A stretch of 64,000 nucleotides of DNA from assembly GCA_003339415.1 (NCBI GenBank), contig PDHQ01000036.1, forward strand, positions 152,550-216,549, written 5' to 3'. The DNA comes from Ophiocordyceps camponoti-saundersi (nom. inval.) (Eukaryota; Ascomycota; Sordariomycetes; Hypocreales; Ophiocordycipitaceae). A program made the position numbers and the translations under genes. The notes beneath the pieces were generated by a model, which saw only the letters and a list, made by a program, of their open reading frames with translations, made no database searches and was not told the DNA's origin. Below, one piece after another: positions 55,272-64,000 of this stretch (position 1 is its first letter; each line of letters begins with the position of its first letter).

Positions 55272-57780
55272 ACTGCGAGGTAACTCCTTGGAGAATGAGG
55301 CAACGACGAGCAGAGGGAAAGAAAAGAATGAGGAAACCGTCGATGATGGTGATGAGGAGAGTGTGGGCTGGAGATGGAGGTAGGCGGGAGAGGCGGACTG
55401 AAGAGAAAGACACCACCTACTCACTGTGTGTCGTAGGTGTGAATGTACCTACCAGGTGCAAGGCAGCTGTTCTGAGGACGATGGATGGCTTTGGGTTTCA
55501 GTGGGGAAGAGGGGAGGAGGGGAGGAGAGGGGGGGGGGGAGAGAGCCCTAATGGTGTCTGTTGGGTACAGGTACCTGGCACAGCAGGGCGCACGCAACAG
55601 GCAACGCTCTCTCTGTTCTGCGGGACCTCTGCTGGACCCCGTCTGTTGTCCACTACATCTCTCTCTGCCTCTACGAATACATGCATTGTACGGATACATG
55701 TTGAAGGATACACACAACAACAATGGACCTGTTTCCGAGGGACCTGGCTGCCCAGAGCCGGCGTCAAGGCCGGACGCGGAATTAGGGGAGGAGACAAGGT
55801 ACGGATGAGGAATAGGACTAGAGCCTCAGGGGGTCCCGTCAGAGAGAAAGGGGAGGGGGAGAAAGGAGAAGAAGCGCCGGGGCGTGCGCGACGGGCGACA
55901 AAACAAACAACACAGAAGAGGTATGTTGCCGGAGGCTTGGGACATGCCTTGAGGGGGGAATGTACGAGTACATGAGCATCCAACTGCTGTCAGTGACAGT
56001 GCCTGATTGCAGCTGGCGAGCCGGCTCGTTTCCGTTCCCCCTCCCTCCCATCCAACCAAAAAAAGCATAATCATCCATAACGGATTGAGGCTGTGCGGCT
56101 TATACTACATATGTAATGTAAGTACACCTACATACTCCGTCGTAGATACGGATACGCTTTTATTTCTTGGATATTTCTCCCCTTGACAGGGGTTGGTGGG
56201 TTAGACGCGGATACCGGCATCCTTCACAGTCGTCGTCTCTTGCCTTATCGCAGTTGAAGCCGCATCCGAAAGACCGAAAGGCCCGCGCGCCGTCACGCGT
56301 CGTGATCAAGTCAAGTCTGTGACGCGAGTCCGCCTCTCTCTCTCTCCTTTCTTCTTCTTATATTTTTTTAAGCTCGTATTCGTGTGAAGCATCTCCTCCT
56401 ACCTACATATGTATGTATGTATCGTCTTTTCTTTTCTTCTTCCAATAACGACCTAGGTATGCATGTATCTCATACTCCGTGTCCGTTTATCCATCTCACT
56501 CGCGCCTTCATAGTAAGTATATGTATCTTCGTTCATACAGACAACTCCGTAATATGTACGGATATGTATGCTCAAGGAGAAGATATATCCTTGCATGTCC
56601 GTACTCCGTGCCTATATATGTATATACGCACATACAGCACATGTATCCGTTCACAAGTACGCGCATGATGTAGACATACAATAACTCCGTATGTACGGAT
56701 ATATCGATGGACGCTGCTCGATTACTGGAATCATGACGCTAGCATTCTCCTTCATGCTTGGCGACCTAGCCATTTGCCTATCAAGGTTCGTATTCTCATT
56801 CAGTCAGACTGGAAACCCTGCACCCACCCACTCACTCACGAATCTACCGAGTACGTTGTACGGTCTCGAAATACAAGGCCTTTGGCCACTGCAATCGTGA
56901 TTGCTAGACCGACTACACGTAGCCTTGCATGAACCGGCCTTCCCCCAACGACCGCCGAAATACCAGACATGCACGGAAAGCTTCTTCTCGGTATTGCGCG
57001 GGACACAAAAAAAAAGGACGCTTTGTCTGATCTTCTCTACTTGCTTTTCCCTCTCTCTGTTGTTTCTTTTTTTTCACTCTTCTCACTAGACCTCTTCTTG
57101 TGCAGCTGCCGCTCACCGTTTGTGTATCAGACCTGGCCGGAATGTGTATCCGTACATACCTACCTACGTGCACACGCATGATGCATTTCGTTGAATTAGT
57201 CAACCCGGGCCTTTCTTCGCTACAGATAAAATACATACTTACGGATCAACTACCAGGGGCTTGAAGTTCAGACTCAACGCAGATTGATAACACACATACA
57301 TACCTCTACCAGGGGAGTCTCAAAAACAAACATGTACATGGCACGTCTCCCTATCGATACATAAAACTCGCCTCCCCCTAAGACCCTGTTCAGGTTCTGA
57401 CAAGTAATGATACACACTCATCCAGATCGACATCGAGCAGCAAGCCTTCAATTTTCCCCCCTTTCTTGGCTTTCCTCATCCCCTCGCTTCCGCACATCTC
57501 AACTCGTTTTTTCTTTCTTTCTTTCTTTCTCATCCATCCCTTGCCTGGCCTGGCGCCATTTTGAGCCTTGCCCCCCCCTCTCCCTCTCTCTGTCGCTGGG
57601 CAAGGGTAGGTAGCCAGAGGCCCATTGGCCCGCCGGACCGGGCTTCGTCACGAGCCAATCCGGTCCCTGCTTGTCTCTCCAGGCCTTCAGTATCCTCATC
57701 ATCATGTACATATGTATGTCAGACAAGGAGGAGGCGTGCAAATTGCATTAATTAATATGCTTACCCTCCTAAAACGGAGG
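54140..57780. other. Low-complexity intergenic interval beside the AT-rich block
   Basis: About 3.6 kb hold no convincing gene. The left part must be the promoter and leader of BNI4. It contains a GA array (55,225-55,270), a GGTAGGTAGGTAGGTA run (55,182-55,200), G and C runs, and the densest cluster of TGTACGGATA-type motifs in the window (55687-55696, 56555-56564, 56692-56701, 57147-57156). ORFs are repeat-derived. At about 57,750 the composition changes abruptly to AT-rich DNA. Confidence 0.5.
55225..55270 (+). repeat. (GA)23 microsatellite
   Basis: This is a pure GA dinucleotide array of about 46 nt in the intergenic interval upstream of BNI4. It forces Arg/Glu or Ser/Leu translations in all frames, which explains the long ORFs called over it. 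Confidence 0.9.
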
Positions 57781-58899
57781 GAATTATCGTTATCTTTATA
57801 TATATAATAAAAACTATCCGTATCTGCCTCTTATACCGTAATACCCTTATAAATAAGCCTTTATTCCTATATCCTATATATTACCCTAAATATAGCCCTT
57901 TTTCCTAATAGGAATTCCGTTTCCTAGGTTACGGAGCTATTACTATAATAACTATACGCTTTAAGGAATAATAAAAATATACGCCTAACTTACTCTTATC
58001 TTAGCCCTCTAATATACCCCCGTAAGTACTACGTATATTACTTTCTATACTAGGTAAGTAGTGCTTACTTTCTAAAAGGTATAATTAAGGTTTCTCGCGA
58101 TAATTAAGAAAGGAGTTAAGGGTTAATTAGCGGTAAGGTATATAGGTTAATTTATTTAGCTTAGAAAATATTAGATAACGGTCGAGCGGTTATTTTTATA
58201 GCTAAGCTCTCGATAGGGCCGGGTTCGATTTCTAATACCTCCTTAATATATATTTTCGGGAACTATTATATAGGGGAGGCCCTTAGTTAAGTAGCTTAGC
58301 TAGTAGCTATAATAAAGGGATTAAGGGCCCCCTTATTATAGTAAATTAGCTAAATTACTTAGCTAGGGGTTTTCCCTAATTTAGTTTTATTAGTAATACT
58401 TTTAAGTATTACTAACCTTTTATCTTTTTATATATTTTAATAAGTTTACTATATTACCTTAACGATAAAAAAAATAATAGATAAGTCGAAAAAATTAAAA
58501 AGGAAAATTTTATAAAGAAAATAAAGATATCGCGAATAAAAGTTTATAGTAGTTTAGGGTAATCTTCCTAATTAGAATAAACGATAAAGGAGATTATCTT
58601 AAAATAAGGGTATTATTTAACTAATAAGAAAATAATTACGATAGCGATTAAGAAGTAACGAAATAAAGTTACTATTTAATTTTAGTAAAGATTAATCTAG
58701 TAAGGAGGAAATAATAGTAATTCGGGGTAACGCCTAGATTATTAGTAATAAGATTAATTATAGATATATAAATTTAGATCCGGTATATAAGATAGAGAGT
58801 AAATAGGTATAACTACTTATTTTAAATAGCTTTTTAGAGGGTATTTTCTTCCCCTTAAGCCTTAATTAATAAGTTAATTAAGAGGTATTTTCTTCCCTT
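57781..58899. other. AT-rich repeat DNA flanking the copia relic
   Basis: The sequence is dominated by TA dinucleotides with stops in every frame, as in DNA hit by RIP. It lies beyond the 3' end of the copia pol relic and may hold a decayed LTR, but I cannot place LTR ends by eye. A tRNA-like signature (58,165-58,248) is listed separately. Confidence 0.5.
58165..58248 (+). other. tRNA-like (A-box/B-box) relic
   Basis: TAACGGTCGAGCGGTTA (58176-58192) can fold as a D arm, with a TAAC/GTTA stem around a loop holding GGTCGAGCG. GGGTTCGATTTC (58221-58232) closely matches the T-loop/B-box consensus GGTTCGANNCC. The spacing between them fits a tRNA with a short variable region. The 3' half of the T stem does not pair with the 5' half, which would follow if C-to-T changes hit it. 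This may be a decayed tRNA gene or the head of a tRNA-derived SINE. It is not a functional tRNA as it stands. Confidence 0.4.
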
Positions 58900-61300
58900 T
58901 AATCCCTCGGATCTATATATAGCTTCGTAAGCTTAATTTCCTTCTAAAAAGTGCGGAATTTCTCCCCTTAGAGCGGCTTCGTTAGTCTATCTGCTATTAT
59001 ACCGGAAGTTTCTATTTAGCCGATTTTCGTATAGCCTAACTAAACCTCTTAACGTAACTAATAAAAGTATATATTAACGTAAAGAAGCTTTATCTTTAGC
59101 TTTAAATTCTCCTCCGTAATTAGCTTAATTATTTAAAAGTTATTATAGTAAATTATAATATCTTATATAGGCTTAAATTATACTTCCTTATAAAGCCTCT
59201 CGAAGGCTCTAACTTCCTTAATAACGTAAGAGAAGGCTAGGAACTCTACCTCTATAGATAAGGTTATAATAGTATCCTATTTACCTAATTTAAAGATAAC
59301 TATACCCCCGAAGACTTAGATAATAAAGCCTTTAGTGCTTTTTTAGTTATAATTATCCCTAAATAAAGCGTTAAATATAGCTATAATAGCCGAATTATTA
59401 TTATCGTAGCTAATTAAGAGGTTTTAAATATTACGAAAGAATTCTATAACGTAGATTATAAATTATAAATATTAAGGGCTAAGATTTATAAGACCTTATA
59501 CTAAGCGGCTAATAGCGAATATAACGTCTGCTTAAGTAATAATTATAGCGTATATTAAGCTACCGATAATAGCCTAATATTACTTAATTTTTTTAGCTAT
59601 TACCTCCCCTTCGAAAGGAGGAATTTTCTTAAGTATTATTAGCTAAGGCCGAGTTTTCTTTCCTAGGAGCTTTTTAAATTTCGTTATAACCTTTTAAATA
59701 TAAGACTTCTAGCTTAGGAATAGACGCCGATTAGCCCTATCCCTAATAACTTTAATATTTAAGAACTAGCGAAGGTTCCTAAGATCCTTAATTTAAAAGG
59801 CCTTTTCGATAGCCTCTCGAAACTTCGTATACTTATCTATTTAATTTTTTCTAAATAAAGCTATAAGATTATTAATATAGAAGAAAATAATAATCTTTCT
59901 ATTCGTTATAATATAAGGGTTTTCCGAAATAGCTTTATAGCCTTATTTTTTTAACTAAGCTATAAGCAGTTTATACTAAAGAAAAGGGGATCGTCGAAAG
60001 CTATAGAGAGCCTTTTTTAACCTCTAAGCCTAGCTTAGTTTATTAAAGCCGGGGGGAAGCTTATAATATACTTCCTTATTAAGATCGCTATTATAAAAAG
60101 CGTTAACGAAGTTATACTGCCGAGCTTTAAGGTTAAAATAGGCTATTAAGGCTATTAATAACCGGAATATTTATACCGCTAGCGTATAAGCGTATATAGA
60201 TAATTTATTCGGCGGTTACTCGTTTCCGTATATAATAACGCGGGCTTTATACTTCTAAAGGAAGCTTTAAGGGTTAAACTTATAAATAAAGACCTATTTA
60301 AAATTAATTAACCGCTACCCTTAAGGCATAGCGGTCGTCGAGATCTCTTTAGTAACTTTATAATCTTTTATTCTTATTAATTTAACCTTTATAGCTTCTA
60401 GCTATTATACCTTATCGGGCTTACTATAAGCCCCTTTATACGTAAGAGGGGGCTCCGGTAGATAGTCCTAATAGGGCTTATCTATAAGGGCTTAAAAGAG
60501 GATAAAGGCTAAATTCCCTATCTAATTAAGGGAGTTAGGGGTAAGAGGCGTATAAAAGGGCGTTTCTGCCTTTTTTACTAAGGGATCTATAAGTCCGGCG
60601 CTAGGATAACCGTTATCCCGCTTTTTAACGCTAGATTAATTAAAAAGGCCGGAAAACGCGTTTTCTAATATTTCCTAAGTTTAAGAGCCTTTACCGAATA
60701 AATTATATACTAGGGGCTTTATATATATATATTATATATATAAGAGAAGCTTAGGGGCCTTTTCTTCTTCTTCTTCTTTACGATTTTTAATAAGAGAGAT
60801 CTATCGTAGGGCTTCTTCTACCTAAGGAACTAGTAGTTCTTAATAGTCTTAGCTAAAGAAGATTTTCTTATTAAAGGTAATAAAAGAAATACTAATTAGG
60901 GAGTGCCTTTTTAAGGAGGGCACCTAGATTAGGTATTATAAGGAGGAGGTAATACTAGCTAAATAGCCGATATAAGCTTTTAGATCGAATTTACTTTAAA
61001 GGCCTCTTAGTGCCTTCCTTATTATAAGAAACGCCTTATAACTATAAGCTCTAATATACTATAAGTCTTAAATAAGACGATTTTACGGATAACCCTCCTA
61101 TTAAGAGTTATAAGTCTTAAGCTAACGGAGCCTTTATTTAATTAGCTATATAGCTACCTAGTTATAAGGGAAGCCTATGCAAGATATACTAAAAAAGAGA
61201 GATAGCGATAAGCAGATTAGAAGAGAGGAAGAAGAGTATATAAGTATAGATTATAGAGGTTCACTTTAAGAGTTATATTAAAAGCAAAGCTAATTCTTAC
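58900..61300 (-). mobile_element. RIP-decayed Ty1/copia retrotransposon pol
   Basis: Read on the minus strand, fragments of copia pol appear in the right order despite many TAA/TAG stops. The post-integrase stretch VPSLKRHSLIS is at about 60,900. The reverse transcriptase has a KALYSFRRSPLL block at about 59,990-60,025, and IIIFFYINNLIALF lies at about 59,850-59,910 where an active enzyme has FFYVDDI. The RNase H entry AIIGSLIYAIIIT is at about 59,550, and the C-terminal ADRLTKPL is at about 58,980. Both catalytic Asp of the YVDD box appear as Asn (INN), consistent with G-to-A change. The element cannot be active. The integrase side (60,800-61,300) is barely readable and LTR ends were not found. 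Boundaries are approximate. Confidence 0.8.
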
Positions 61301-61861
61301 CGAATTATAATACTAGAAACTATTACGAATTATATACGAGGAGGTTATAACTTAGGGGTAAACTCCTCGCGATACGAACTATATCTTCCGGAGTCTTATC
61401 TAAGACCCTAGCGTAGTTTAAGAACTTATCTTCTATATCTAACTACTCTATTAAGACCGGAAGCGCGTTATATATACTCCGAGTAGTTTCGGTAAGGAGT
61501 CGTAATAGCTTTATAATACTTACGTAATCTTCTAATTATCCTTCCTATATAGTTATCTTATAATTTTATTATAACTATCTCCCTATTTTTAAACGATTAG
61601 ATACTAAAGTAAGATAGTTATAAGTTATTATAAGTTTATTATAATAAAGTAAAAAATAAAAAAAAGTCGCGGGTAAGTAAAGCGCGTTATTAATAGTAAG
61701 AAGCGCGCGTAACTATAGTAATAGTAGTAATTCGTTATTAGTTTAAGTAAGGGTATAAGTAACTTCGAACGCGTGCTACTATTATTATAATTTTTTCCCT
61801 TTTATTATCTCTAAAAAGGTTAAGCTTTTAATTTCGGACTTTTATACGTAATAATATTATA
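61301..61861. other. Junction between the copia relic and the next decayed frame
   Basis: AT-rich DNA changes at about 61,670 to a stretch with many GCGCG clusters (61,677-61,710) immediately before the next decayed frame. This looks like the boundary and leader of a second element, but no terminal repeats or target-site duplication can be recognised by eye. Confidence 0.4.
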
Positions 61862-64000
61862 GCGTATTCGGAAGGGATAGTATCGCGTAGTAAGGTTACT
61901 AATAGCTATTATATTTATTATAACGCGGATAGGGTAAAACTTAGTATAGGTCCGCTTAACGACGATATACCGCGTCGTAACGTAGAAATGCTATAAGCTA
62001 CTTTACGAAAGACTCTAAATAAAAGGATAAAGGCCGGGCCTATAAGGGATATTACGGAGACGCCTAGTAGGAAAAGTATAAAGCGTAAGTAAATCGTTTA
62101 CGCGTCGTAAGGTATCCGTTAATATAGCGTAGGGACTTCGAGCAAAACGTCGCTTACTACTATTATAGAGGAAAATAGGAGAGGTAATAAGCCGCCCGTT
62201 AGGGTATAAGAGCTAAATCCTACTTTATAGAAACTTAAAACCCTTACTAAAATATTATTAAATATTAGTAAAAAGAAGAAAACTATAACGCTAGATAGTA
62301 AGTTATTAGAGCGTAAGTAAATCGATTAGGTATCGGCTAGGCGGTGCTAATAGTTTATAGGCCCGGTAAATACTAGCTTTACGAGTAGGAGATCCGTAAT
62401 TAGTAAATCGTTTACGGGTTTTAAGAAATTAACGCCGGGTAAGATAGAGGCGTTATAGGAGGTAGTAGCTAGTAGTAAGACGCCGAAAAAGGCGCGAGAG
62501 CCGGTATAGAAGATCGTTAACCGGTATATAGCGCTTAAGAAGATGCCCGTTATTAATAAGGAAGACGTATTACGCTAGTTAATCTTTAACGTGGCGAAAA
62601 AAGAGGGGAAAAATACGGCGGCCGTAGCTTATCTAATTATATATAGCCGGATTTAGAATCGTACTACGTTAAAATAGCGTTAGAATATACCGACCGATAA
62701 GGGAGTTACGGCTAAGATTCGTCGGATAATCGTAGATAAATTTAACTCGTATTAGTAGGAGATATAAGGTCCTAGTCTCTATAAGGTAGCGCTAGTTAGA
62801 TACGATAAGTTAGATAATAATAGCAAGAAAGTATCTAACTTAACTATAAGGCCGGCTACGCTATAACTAATATAGCTTATTATAAAAGTATCGCGTATCC
62901 GAGGAGAGAGGGTATCGATTATAGCTTATACTTTCGTAAAAAAGAATATAAAATAAATAATATCCGCAAACTAATTATTATTATATACCTAGGATAGTAT
63001 CGTAAGGGATAAAATACTTAGTAATATTAGAAAATAGCTAGACCGATATTAGGAATAAAGGAAAGCTTATAAGAAGCGAGAAGCTACTAAGGAGGCGTAG
63101 AAACGGGACGCGGGACCGTCGATCGCGGAAGGAGATAGTTAGGCTATTAAGGAGGTAATAAAAGGTAATATTATTATAGATAACTTATATAACGTAGAGG
63201 AAGGAGATAGTAAGGAAGAGAACGCTAAGGAGTAGGATAAAGAAGGAGATAAAGAAAGTCTTAAGGCCGCTAATAACGCGGAGTTTTTCCGGGAGGCTTC
63301 TAATAATAACCTATTTGCCGATAATAACGGTAAGGATAATAGTAAAGATAAAGAGGACGCACTATTAGCGCCCGTAAGGGGGGGGAGTCGCGGCTAGGGC
63401 GGCGGTTAAGCGGGCGTGAGTGCCGGAAAAAGCGCGCCGCGCGTTAAGAAATTAAAAAAAGCCGTATAACCCGTTCGGGGGCAGACTATCTACTTTAAGG
63501 TTAATTAATACCTTACTTACTTTAGGTTTAGTTTATTATAATATTTAACTTTAATAGATAAAATAGAACCTTTTATTATATCTTACTATTAGACCGCTAT
63601 TAAGGCGGTAAGATACGATCTTTACGTAAAGCGTAAGGTAATTTATTATAAAGTACCGGCGCTAATATTAGGAGACTATTACGATATAATAATAGTGCTT
63701 AAGGTCCTAGAAACGATATATACCGTAACGCGGGAGGAAGCTAGTTTTAGGAGCGGTAACTTAAACTTTATAATCTTAGACTAGCTTAGAGAGGAACTTA
63801 CTATATAAGGGTAGTATCTTGCGGAGGCTTTTAACGCGGCTTTCGGTATATATACTAGGGAGTTCCGCCTAAGCGGTATAGCGAAAGGTAAGACTAAAGC
63901 GCGGAACTTATACCGCACTATAATCTATAAATAATAAGCTTTGCTAGTCTAAAATAAGCTTATATTCGGTGCGATCTAGCCCCGTTTTACTAAGGAGTTA
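61862..64000 (+). pseudogene. Long decayed frame, unknown family, runs off the window
   Basis: One plus-strand frame stays in register over the whole 2.1 kb with no frameshift, and every in-frame stop I read is TAA or TAG. The residues left are clearly protein-like: basic N-terminal part (TLRKTLNKRIKAGPIRDI), a TPGKIEAL and VVASSKTPKKAREPV area, helical DKGVTAKIRRIIVDKFNS, SLYKVALVRYDKLDNNSKKV, an acidic linker (EEGDSKEENAKE, NNGKDNSKDKEDALLAPV), then ALILGDYYDIIIVLKVLETI and GIYTREFRLSGIAKGKTKAR. I do not recognise the family and see no RT, integrase or DDE motif, so it may be the N-terminal part of an element ORF or an unknown gene. It probably continues past the window edge. The 5' limit is uncertain. 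Confidence 0.5.

Noticed and set aside
54695..55983. Several ORFs of 100-250 codons on both strands
   Set aside because: They arise from GA/CT microsatellites and G runs. No conserved sequence or splice model supports them.

Overview
The window looks like nuclear chromosomal DNA from a filamentous ascomycete, most likely a sordariomycete and perhaps Hypocreales. Three things point there: genes carry short introns (about 49-114 nt, GT-AG with CTGAC/CTAAC-type branch sites), the proteins are ascomycete-type, and AT-rich islands show the C-to-T decay expected of repeat-induced point mutation (RIP). Products were assigned from memory of families and no database search was run. I found 18 protein-coding genes, two decayed reading frames without a recognised family, one decayed Ty1/copia element and one tRNA-like relic. 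I saw no CRISPR array, rRNA gene or intact tRNA gene.

Layout. 1-4,099 is gene-free low-complexity DNA that opens with an ~80-base G tract. 4.1-5.2 kb holds an STB3-like Sin3-binding regulator (-). 6.8-17.3 kb is a compact housekeeping block: DNA topoisomerase III (-), a DUF1295 membrane enzyme (+), a PHO13-type HAD phosphatase (-), a TMEM205-like membrane protein (-), KU80 (-) and the mitochondrial import J-protein TIM14/PAM18 (+). 17.7-19.4 kb encodes a Gfd2/YDR514C-like DEDDh exonuclease-fold protein (-). 19.4-25 kb is an accessory island with a lone kinase-like gene (-), a stop-riddled relic, a short tandem repeat and a small cysteine-rich gene (+). 24.8-30 kb is a long low-complexity interval.

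30-39.2 kb carries a one-finger C2H2 protein (+), an unrecognised multi-pass membrane protein (+), an HTH/CENP-B-type DNA-binding protein that looks like a domesticated transposase fragment (-), a large ING-PHD chromatin protein (+) and an NTF2/SnoaL-like protein (+). 41-54.1 kb carries a BCAS3-like beta-propeller protein (+), DPM2 (-), the splicing factor CWC22 (+), the tRNA dihydrouridine synthase DUS1 (-) and BNI4 (-). 54.1-57.8 kb is low-complexity intergenic DNA. From about 57.75 kb to the window edge the composition switches sharply to AT-rich repeat DNA: a tRNA-like relic, a RIP-decayed copia pol (-) and a 2.1-kb decayed frame (+) that runs off the end.

The genes do not form one pathway. 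Loose themes are genome maintenance (TOP3, KU80), chromatin and transcription (STB3, ING-PHD, C2H2), mitochondrial import (TIM14), glycan and cell-wall or septum biology (DPM2, BNI4) and RNA processing (CWC22, DUS1). The most notable unexplained signals are the two relic frames whose stops are all TAA/TAG, a dispersed intergenic 10-mer (TATCCGTACA), an HTH protein with 26-residue tandem repeats, and several unusual splice structures: an in-frame intron inside a zinc finger, a 22-nt catalytic microexon next to a GC-AG intron, and an exon that may consist only of the start codon.
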